From contig CM029612.1 of the NCBI GenBank assembly GCA_017311315.1, positions 25,859,572 through 25,923,571 of the forward strand: a DNA stretch of 64,000 bases. The letters are read 5' to 3'. The notes beneath the pieces were generated by a model. The model made no database searches and was not told where the DNA came from. It saw nothing but the letters and a program-made list of their open reading frames with translations. This stretch comes from Dendrocalamus latiflorus. Taxonomy: Eukaryota; Streptophyta; Magnoliopsida; Poales; Poaceae. Shown here in pieces: positions 1 to 9,900 of this stretch. Position 1 is the stretch's first letter. Each line of letters opens with the position of its first letter. Made by a program: the position numbers and the translations under genes.

Positions 1-740
1 CCTTCGCGGCCGCTGCTCTGTTCATCGACAACGCGCGGTGGGACGGCGTGCCGTTCCTGATGAAAGCCGGGAAAGCACTGCACACTCGACGGTAGCATTC
101 CAGCACTTGTCCCAGCTTTAGCATGCATCTTCTTGCTGCCTGCAGCGTGGGTGTATATGCTAACCACGGGTTCTCTCTGTTGAACTGAAATGACCTGGTT
201 GCAGCGCAGAGATCAGGGTGCAGTTCAGAAGTGTGCCCGGCAACCTGTACAGGCGAAGCATCGGCACCGATCTCGACAAGGCGACGAACGAGCTTATTCT
301 TCGCGTGCAGCCTGACGAGGCAATATTCCTCAAGATAAACAATAAGGTCCCCGGGCTGGGCATGAGGCTCGACAGCACCAACCTCAACCTGCTCTACTCC
401 GAGAAGTGAAATCGACTCAACTACACACTGAAACGACGTTCGTTCTGCTCGGTCTTTGACATGCATGCTTGACTTCCAATTCAGGTATCACCGGGAGATA
501 CCTGACGCGTACGAGCGGCTGCTCCTGGACGCGATCGAGGGGGAGCGGCGGCTCTTCATCCGGAGCGACGAGCTCGACGCGGCGTGGGCCATCTTCACGC
601 CGGTGCTGAGGGAGCTGGAGGAGAAGAGGGTGGCGCCGGAGCTGTACCCGTACGGCAGCCGGGGGCCGGTCGGCGCGCACTACCTCGCCGCCAACTACAA
701 CGTCAGGTGGGGGGACATCAGCAGCGACGGCTCCTACTAG
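1..740 (+). CDS. G6PDH: Cytosolic glucose-6-phosphate dehydrogenase, C-terminal exons (5' partial)
   Basis: Three exons can be read: 1-91 (open at the window edge), 205-405 and 485-740 (stop TAG). They are joined by GT-AG introns of 113 and 79 bp with matching phases. The peptide contains [20 protein letters not shown], then [25 protein letters not shown], then [30 protein letters not shown] and [15 protein letters not shown]. These are conserved C-terminal blocks of plant cytosolic G6PDH. The enzyme oxidises glucose-6-phosphate with NADP+ in the first step of the oxidative pentose phosphate pathway. No plastid transit peptide can be assessed because the N-terminus lies outside the window. 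The cytosolic assignment rests on the C-terminal sequence, which ends [10 protein letters not shown]. About 180 residues are present of a usual ~510. The frame is intact in what is visible. Confidence 0.95.
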
Positions 741-995
741 CTATACATAGGCTTAGTACGGAGAAGACGGCTGCTGGTTAGCTTCTGCCATGAGCGACCA
801 AGGGTGGACCGAGGGATACGTTGATTATGTTCTCAAGCTGTGACAGTAATAAGATTGCTGTTGCTATGCAGCTGCATTAATTTGCATTCTTTAATGGACT
901 ACTGAGGAATCAAAATAAAAGTTCATATTGGAATTGTTTTGTTCTGCCATGTTATATAGTTACGATTTCGAGAAAAATTTCTTTGAGTTTTGTTA
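741..995 (+). other. 3' UTR and downstream flank of G6PDH
   Basis: Non-coding sequence follows the G6PDH stop. An AATAAA hexamer at 914-919 lies about 175 nt downstream of the stop and is a plausible polyadenylation signal. Base composition becomes AT-rich after about 840. Confidence 0.5.
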
Positions 996-1210
996 AACAT
1001 CATCCGAATGTTTTTTTTATAACTATTATCTAAATTTAGGATCATTAGATTAGAGATCCAATGACCATGAATTATCCCCCTTTTCCTTGAAGTCTACCTC
1101 CTTCACCTTTAAAAAATCTCTCCCCTTAAAAAAACAAGTGTCATTTTGGTCTCTAATCTAAAGGTCACAAATTTAGATGATAATTAAGAAGAAAATATCT
1201 GGATGATGTC
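996..1210. mobile_element. MITE with ~40-bp imperfect terminal inverted repeats
   Basis: The left end reads ACATCATCCGAAT and continues through TATCTAAATTT. The right end, reverse-complemented, reads ACATCATCCAGAT and continues through CATCTAAATTT. The inverted match covers about 40 bp and extends into subterminal sequence (GATTAGAGATC against GGTCTCTAATC). TA dinucleotides at 994-995 and 1211-1212 could be the target duplication, which would suit a Tc1/mariner-type (Stowaway-like) MITE. The exact ends are uncertain by one or two bases. No coding capacity. Confidence 0.7.
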
Positions 1211-2630
1211 TAGACACGATCTACATGATACCGAAGAGTGGCATAAAATTTAACGTATAAGAGCTGTGTTTCGTCAATCATGTAGCTCCTGTAACACTCG
1301 CATTTTCCATAATGCGAAAACGTGTCCGGTTCCAAAATTGACCATAAATTTTAATTTTAGTGGTATAAGTGCTTAGACTAGATTAATCATGTTACCTAAG
1401 TTGCTTTGCTAAATTTTGCCCATGCCCCACTCATTTGGTCTTGCCCCACAGAGCTGGTCATATTCTCGGATTTTACATGTATAATATTTTTTTCCAATCC
1501 CCCCCTTGTTTTTGCAAAAAATGGTGCGACATATGTCATCTGCCACACCGCCGTAGCTCGGCAAGAAGCGTGGCACGCTGCAAGGCGAGGGTGTGCGGAA
1601 GGGAAGCGTGCAGGCTTGGCAGTAGCTTGCCGAGCCGCCTCTACTCGACAGTCAGCCGAAATTCGCCAGGAGCAAGTGCGTGTGGGTGCGGGTGTGCGTG
1701 TGGATTTGTGTTTGGCAACAAGCGCACATGGGCACAATGCAGTAGGGCCAGGGTATCATGGAGAAACATCACACGCGGTTTGCCTCCGAGAATCCTGTGG
1801 ATAATTACATGACATGATGCAAAGCGATGTTATATTCTCATTTAATTAGCGGGTTGATTACACTACATTCATGCATGCGTATAAAACACGACCCACGGTC
1901 ACATTGTTGCCGAGTGAGAGAGAGCGCAACCAGGGGAAAGGAAAGAAAAGAGTCGTATTACTGCCGAGTGAGAGCACAACTATAATGATTCACAGTTGGA
2001 AGCATTGTGGAGCTGGTGAATATGTTCAAAAAAAAGTATGCTTCATTCGCATGTATGCAATGCGCTTAATATATCGTTAGCATAACTGTGGTTTGTAATA
2101 TGGAATGCACTAGGTAGCCATATTTATTTGACAGATGTGTTTATATAAGTAGCTATGTTTACTTATTGTAAATAGCTGCAGAAATAAGGGTCAGAAAAAT
2201 AGCTAAAATAATTTTTTGTATGTCCACATGTGTATATTTATCGGTCTCATACGATTACTGAAATATGTAGAAAATGATGGATTTGTACGCACTGTGCATA
2301 CCAAATTAGCATTTGTAATTAGTGATAATCATATTTAATTAACATTAATTGTATTTAATTAGTACTAATCATAATTAATTAGTACTAATCACAATAAATT
2401 AGTATGAGTGTGCATTTAATCAAAGTAGCAAGCTAGCGTAAGAAGAAAAATGCAATTTAGGCAATATATACGTGCGTATGCAGTGTGATTATTCTCAGTT
2501 GTGGTCAATTGTATTTAGCACCGTTTGGTATTGACCTATTTTTTATGTACTGTAGTGAATGGCTGCTGGTGGCTATCTCGGGGATGGCACGTTGCTGGAC
2601 CCATCCTAGAATGGCATACATCATTGTTAG
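1211..2630. other. Intergenic, no gene recognised
   Basis: Mostly AT-rich DNA with a GC-richer patch at about 1540-1760. Overlapping short ORFs there show no recognisable domain. A short tandem of the motif TTAATTAGTACTAATCA lies at about 2340-2410. Nothing else is supported. Confidence 0.4.
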
Positions 2631-3720
2631 GTGTGGTCTAGCGATAAAGGACCGCCCCCCTTTGTTCTCCAGGGATCTCGGAAGGACTGGCCTCTCAATG
2701 ATTGGTACGTTCTAGTTCTACGGTGTGCTGAGTTGCTGCACATGGCTAGGATGATAGACATTTGGTGGTCCTTCGGGCTAGACTCGCTGCTTCTGTCAAC
2801 ACTCGTTGATTGGTGGAGGCCAGAGAAACACATGTTTCACTTCTGGTGGGGGAAGATGACTATCACCGTGTAGGATGTTGCGTACCTCCCCGGTCTGCCA
2901 ATATGGGGGTTGTCCCATGGTTTTACTTGCTAGATTACTCAACTAGAAGGCATGTATGCTGCACCGATTTGGTCATCTCATTTTGGATAAGTTCTCCAGA
3001 GTGCCATATAGTTGGTTGTAGGTGTACAGGCAATACCCAACAGATGCACTTGCACATATCGTAAGGTCCCACCTAGTGGCTTACTTGCTCTTCATATTCG
3101 GGTGGATCATGTTTCCTTTGACTCAGGGAGACTCGGTGTACCCTAGCTACATCAACATTGTTGAGTCCCTAGTCGACACCAAGCCTCAGGAGGTCTCGAT
3201 GTACAGCTGGGGCTCGGCTGTCCTATGTGTGACCTACAGAGCTTTGTGAGATAGCTTGCAGCGTGCCATAGGTGTGCCAAACCTCGCCAGTTGCTACATC
3301 TTATTGCAGTTGTTGGTGTAGGAGCACTTTCCTGTTGGTTGACCGTACTTTCGGGTGCAGGTGCACTCATATCAGTTAGAGGCGCACTTCTACGGTGACA
3401 GGGACGATGGCGTCCCAGTGGACGGACTCACCATGGGTACTCACTGGACTGCCAGCGAGTTATGATGGTCTAGAGAGAGACCACAATGAGTGTACTCGGA
3501 TTTCAACAACGCGTTCGAGACATTAAACAAGGGTAGCATCATGTGGATAGTGTGGACCACATAATTCATCTCCGAGATAGCTCTTTTTGGACTGTCCGAG
3601 TAGTGTGAGCAGGATAGGGAGTATTGGCTTACAACCTGCCACCTCATATTCTCCAATATGATGGAGCCATACACCCCATAATGAGTCATGACATAGTTTC
3701 GGTTTCACTAGTATGTGCCA
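2631..3720 (+). pseudogene. Decayed plant mobile domain (PMD, MAIN-like) protein
   Basis: The frame from 2631 reads HMARMIDIWWSFGLDS, then STLVDWWRPEKHMFHFWWGKMTITV. After an in-frame TAG at 2871 it continues DVAYLPGLPIWG. This is the PMD consensus block (ALVDRWRPETHTFHL.. GEMT.TLQDV..LLGLPI). A second frame at about 3075-3249 reads AYLLFIFGWIMFPLTQGDSV and then MYSWGSAVLCVTYRAL, the next conserved PMD block. Further downstream a HFPVG.PYFRVQVHSYQ stretch matches the following part. Several stops and frame changes show it is dead. PMD proteins occur as domesticated MAIN/MAIL genes and as passengers of plant MULE and gypsy elements. No flanking terminal repeats were found here, so its carrier is unknown. 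Confidence 0.75.
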
Positions 3721-5100
3721 CTAGCACCGTGCCAACAACTACTTGTAAGTAAACTTATTTATTACCTCGTTGCATATAGTTTATTGCGTACCATTCGTGT
3801 CCGCTTTATTTTCGCACTGATGTAATAGTTGCGTACCCCTATTTTTTTGTAGGCATTCGAGGAAGGGACGGAAGAGCAATGAGTGGAGGCCGACACAGGC
3901 TCAGTGGATGCACACCTAAGAGCAGTCGGTGAGAAAGAAGGTTGAGTAGGAGCGACAGTCGTACGACCCATACACATACTGCTTGTACTTAGAGTGGTTC
4001 ATGTCGTGAACTCGTTGCAGACTTACACGTCAGGCAACGCACGCTAATAGGCTGGCACTCGGCCCGGACCAATATCGTGCAGTAGAGTAGGACAAAGTGG
4101 TACAAGACTTAAAGTCTGCATTTGTATCCTACTATTCCAGCACACACATCTAACATGTTTCGTCCATCATTACAGGTCGATTGGGTACGCTGCATCGTGT
4201 CCGAGAGTGGAGCTGTACTACACTGCGGATGGCTGAGTACGATCGAACGACTCCTGGAGTCCTTCTGCAACATATACGTGGATGCCAAACACACACTGGG
4301 CTATTAGCTGCAACTGTGCTAGCGACGTGTTTATCCCGGGGGCAACGAGCCGCTGCATTCTCCGTTGGTAGCTTCTTTCACACATCCTAGCTCATCGGTG
4401 CACCCCCTAGCCTCGACCATTCCCAGTCTGCACAGCGCACTACTCAGGTCTGACAATTTCATAATCTGCTGCAATAAGCAAGATTCCTTATTTTTGTTAC
4501 TTTTTATACATATCGTCTTTGTGCAGGACGTTTGCACTGATACTACTCTACTCCCGTCTTCACCGCGGTGGTAGCCTGAGCCCAGACCATCCTCTCTGGG
4601 GGAACGGGGACGAGGGAGCACTTTATTTCCCTCCTTCATCATGGAGATAGCCCCAACACCCAAGACACCACAGGCATTGACTCCCCTATCTGAGACTACG
4701 AGGTGCAGCAGGGCACGTACACACCCGTAGACCACTCGCATCTTCGACAGCATGTTGAGTGGTACGATTAGACATACGATAGTTACATGGTCCACCAATA
4801 CGGTGTAGACTACATGGCATCGGGCTTCGCTGTAGTCGACTACCATGGACCGGAGTACTCGGGAGGTTCATCATCTACGCAACACGTGACACCGATGCTT
4901 ACAATTACGGATTTTATTTCAGTTCTACCTTAGTTAGCCTAACAAAACGTGTTTCCCTCCACAAAACGTTAGCAATTACATGAAGGACTGGGTGCACCAG
5001 ATGTTCAGTGCGCAAGAGATTGGGCCCAGTCAATTGTATGGTGCACCCGCTCCCACTTGGCTACCATCTCAATACGACTTGCACAATGTACGATGCTCTC
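3721..5100 (+). other. Probable decayed downstream part of the PMD locus
   Basis: Short broken reading frames continue on the plus strand, for example RVREWSCTTLRMAEYDRT near 4185 and VDYMASGFAVVDYHGPEYSG near 4800. Their style resembles the low-complexity tail of PMD-type transposon proteins, but no domain can be named. This is inferred mainly from position and strand. Confidence 0.3.
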
Positions 5101-6925
5101 CCGACAGGCTGACCTTCCCTTAGGACCAGCTTCACTGCCAGAGGAAGCGGACAACGGGCAATCCTTAGCTCGCTACTGTGTTCGGTGTCAGCTCTTCTAT
5201 TGGGTCATTTTAAATTACAAATTTCCAAAAGACACTGGCAGAAAATTATTGCCTCTCGTCTTATTATATAGAATTTGGTGTATTATTGTATTTCTGTGAA
5301 CCATCTAGCACACATACAGATGGAAATCATCAGTTATCCAGTGGTGCGAATCTACTGCAAAATCGCATTGTGCATGGTTGGGCCCACCCACTTGCCATGC
5401 CACGCCAACTCGCGTAGTCGTGTTGCACTCCTCCTCCTGAGCTACGGTGGCATGGCAGGGTGACACGTGTCGTGTGCTGCGCCTTTCGAGCTAGGAGAGA
5501 GGACCATTTTTGCAAAAAGGGATCATAGGGGGTCAAAACCAAAAAAACATTGCTATAGAGCTGTGTGTGTGAACCATTCATATTCTCGAGGGTCTTGCCA
5601 AAATTTTGCCCAAATCTTGGGTTAGTAAATTTTTCACCAAATCATATAATTGCCAAAATATTTCCCTCTCTTTTAGCTAGTCAATACCTTGGCATATGTT
5701 TTGTTTATATCTAAATTTGTTGGCCAAATTAATTTGATCATGACCAAACTTTGAGAAGTAGGTTAGATGTGAAATCCAAACATAACCTTAAAACATAACA
5801 ATAGCAGCCCATAGTGAAAGAAAGACATATAATTTATGGAGACGAGACATTTCATCCACCTCTGCCTAGTGCGCTTCACCCTACCTCTGATGCCCTTGTC
5901 CTGACTCCGCCACCACATGCATCCTTGCCTCCACTTCCACCCCTACAATGACAAACCACCTTCTGTTGTAGTGCCTAGTGCATTATCGCAGCCCTCCATG
6001 CTACCACTCACAATTGATATTGCCAGAACTACCTTGCCGCTTCTCCATCTCTTCCCTATCGCTACCCCCAAAACTTAACCTGATCGTCTTCCTTGTTGCC
6101 TACCGCCTTCAACCCCACCCAGCGTTCATTACTTGCCATTGGCCTTGCCTATTGTTGGGAGCTATTATCGTCTGTCGAAAGGTTTGATGAACCCGGATGG
6201 TTGCCGATTGTACCATAGTAGAGGAAGAACATGATAATAAATATTGGTTTTTCCCCGAATTTGAAATTGATTTATTGTTTTCTCTCGATTGAGAATTGAT
6301 TTGTAATTGAGTTGGTCAATGTTTGCTCCATTTAGAAGTGCACACAATAATTATCTGGAGATGGTTCGCTCTATAGCATTTGCCCCTATTCTCTATTATC
6401 TGATGTTTTTCGGAAAAAGAATTGACAACCAAGAACTACTGTACAGGATGCGCTAAATTCGATAATTTTGTTGTTGTTGTGAAAAAAGAAATCACTATAG
6501 TGATTTGTCTGGGGACCAAAGAAACGAAAAGAAAGAGGGAAGTACTCACACCTTTTTTTTTCAGTTTCTAAAAGATATTTTTTAGTTTTTCTATAGTAAT
6601 CAACTCTCAAATAGAGTATCTTTTTAAGACGGGGTCTATAAATTAATTATAGTATACACTATAGAGATTTTATTTATATTAGATAAAATTGTACATAAAA
6701 TTTTTTACTTTATTTTTTTTTATAATCAGTCTTAAAGTTATCAGTCATAACCAAAATCAATAAGCCAAAGAAAAAGAACATACCGCCTCAACTACCACTC
6801 ATCCCTTGCTCAACGTTCTACTCTTCGGTAAGCCACTGCATTGAACTCCCTTTGGCCTTCTGCTCCCTCGGTGAGCTCGCCCTCGTTTCCGAACCAAGAA
6901 GCCAATACAAGCGCGGACGGCGCCG
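5101..6925. other. Intergenic region and upstream flank of the DEK gene
   Basis: AT-rich, with C-rich patches at 5870-6140. No domain-bearing ORF or clear terminal repeat was seen. The last ~150 bp before the ATG at 6926 become GC-rich and probably hold the DEK promoter and 5' UTR. Confidence 0.4.
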
Positions 6926-9900
6926 ATGGACTGCGCGGACGGCGCCGGCGAGGATGGATCGAAGGTGAGCGACACGCACATCCTCATCCCCGCTCCCGTT
7001 CCCTTCGTCCCATCTCGAGATGCCATGCCATGCGTCCATGTCTGCGCTAAGAGGACCTTACGGCATCCTGCCTCCTGCCTCCTGCATGTGCGCTGGGGAA
7101 ACCCTCTCAAATCGGAATGTATGATTTAAAAAAGTGCACTTATTTCTTGTGTTCCTGTATCCACCTGCAGTTGGTTAGCGATTCTCGTAGCCATGGATCG
7201 AACGGAAAGCTTCTGCTTCGTCCCCCTTGCGTGTTTACTTAACACATTCTCAAGAACTAATGAAAACCCCAAGTTACTATTGTTTCTTTTTTTTTGGCGT
7301 TTATTTGAGTTGCTTCAGAAATTGGGTCGGTTATTGCTGTCTATTTAGGCCTTTTCAGAGACAGAATTGATAGGATCTGGTTCTTGGTCGCTACATATTT
7401 GCATAGACCAGACCGGCTGGTTTGTGCAGTATAATTGCTTTTAGATGTCACTCGGATACCAGTACTTGCGATTTCCCTCTGTTGGAATCGTACTCTGGGA
7501 CTGGGGGCAGCTTCTTTCTATTACCTCGGAGGCTTGAGCTTGTTCAAGTGTCATAGGGTGTGAGATCTAGTGCTTTTAAATGATTGCATGTAGTAAAAGA
7601 TTTAAGAAACTATAGATAGTCTCTCAGGAGGAGAATTATACGCTGTATGAGTGCTAGGTAGTTTGTACTAGTGCAACTAGTAGGTTGATGATCCTTTCCG
7701 CACTTGGTAAGCACTGATGGATTGACCATGCTTTGAGCCCTTGGCCCCTGGTTGTGCTTGTGCCACACCCTGTTACCCTATGGGCCTCCAAGTTTATACA
7801 CCACACTGTCTTGGACCTCTTGGCGGTCATCACAAGCATGACACGAATATGATGCTGAAGCATGCAGTTCATTTTTATTCTAGTACAAAATCAAAATCTC
7901 GGGGTTGAGCATGCAGTATGCTTGTAGCATGTAGATCAAGTACTGAGTTAAGTTGGATGGTTGTCTCCAATCCTTTTTTTATTTTGTTATAAAATCAAAT
8001 CTAGCCATTGAGTATACAATATGCTTGCAGCATGCCAATCAATTATTCAGTTATGTTGGATGTTATTGATTTTCTCTTCAATCGTCATAAATAACTTCTA
8101 GTTTGGTGATCCTTATTATCAGCTAAGTGACTTGAAAGAACAAATCCTCCAACTTGCTGGGCTTGCTTGTCATGAAGAGGTACGTAGTCATTTGGAAACA
8201 TCTTGGTGGTATAGTTTCAGTGTGTCCTTGCCGTTCTGTTCTGTAATCACAGCTTCTGTGATACTATTCTTGGCATTTGTATGACGTATGACAGGAAAAA
8301 TCGTGGACAGAGCTACTGGAGAAGCTCAGGATACTTAATAAATATACGCTAGTCGATTTGTGCCGTTCATTTGATATCCCTGGTTCAACATCTACTAAGA
8401 AGGTAGGTCCAGCTAAATATTTGAAATTTCTTTTATCTACTGCAGTCCAATGCACAAGTATCTCTTTTTTACTTTTACAGGATGACCTAGTGGCAATTGT
8501 GATGGAGTTCTTGATGGAATACTGTTCTGGTATTGGTCGGACAAACCCTGATAAGGTTCAAATTCTGAACTGCAAGTAAATTTGGTCATATAAATTTGTT
8601 AAGACACTTTCTCTGGTGTACATGTTAAATTGAACCAGCTTAACTGGTATTTTCATTGGCACACTGATGCTTTTTCATGAGACCATGATTTATCAATTGC
8701 AGAAATTTAAGAAAAGGAGGCCTAAGAGGGAAGGAGCGCATTTATCTGGTGTTAAACCTTTGAAGGTATATCATATCTGCATTGTATTTCCTTTTGCAGT
8801 CATGTTCATACGCTTCCAGTTGGTTTTGTTTAGTGCCACTAAAGTTATTTATTTATCTAAAGTTATCTAAACTCATAGAATTTCATGTATGCTGTGTTCT
8901 GCAAGTTCTTTCACCGTTTTGATAAGCTGCTTCCCCATTATTTTCTTTATTTCCAAACTACTGCAGAAAAAGAAACCTGACGGAACTGCACTGGAAACTC
9001 ATGGTGAAGAGAAAGCAGATGGGAGTAAGGGTGAGGAGGATAGAACAAACTATTCTGAGTTTGACTTGAAGTTTAACAGAAATGAATGTGATGATAATAA
9101 GAAAGGACAATTTCCAAAGGAAGAAGCCAACCCTGAGCCTTCTGAAAGGGTAAATGGCTCTATGTCAGAAAATTTAGATGGAGTTGCTCTCACTGAAGTG
9201 CCAATTCCTACAAATGAACAAATACTAGCTACAGCACCATCCGCAAAGCTGGTTAGCAACGTTGAGGGCAATAACACTAACATGAAGGTTTCGAGAAACA
9301 AAAATATCTCTATTACCAAGAAAAGGGTAACCGCTAAGACAGATCGCAAGGACAAATCCTGTGGTATGTTTCTGGATGCCATGCTTTCACTTATGCACCT
9401 GTGACTGAGTTTGTGTTTTGTTGTTCACTTGTTTGCATATCTGCATGTTGAGAAAATGTTTATAATAAGTAAAACTATGTTCAGTATTCAGGAATGCATC
9501 ATCAGTGTTATTTGCTAGGACTGCTTTTATTTATTTAGGCCCCGTTTGGCACAGCTCCACCACCAGCTCCTTGGAGCTGTTTGGAGCTGTTTTGTGCCAA
9601 ACGGGGTAAAACAAAATAGCTCCACCCAAGGAGTTCCTTAAAACCTGCTGAGACAAAAGTAGCTCCACCCAAGGAGCTGAAAAAAGTAGCTTCACCCGGC
9701 TCCACTTGTGAAGTAAAAAAAAAAACAGCTCCACTTGTGAAGTGGAGCCGTGCCAAACGGGGCCTTACTATTTTGGCTGGAAAAGATGTTTTTTTAGTTA
9801 GATAATTTTGTAATTTGGTGGTGCAACGGAGTACCTATCCTTTTATTCAACCATTAATGGAACTATAATAAAGTAACTAGAACATGTCCCACGCGTTGTT

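Noticed and set aside
1406..1812. Overlapping plus- and minus-strand ORFs of 113-132 codons
   Set aside because: Open in several frames at once in a GC-richer patch, with no domain, splice context or codon pattern. Chance ORFs.
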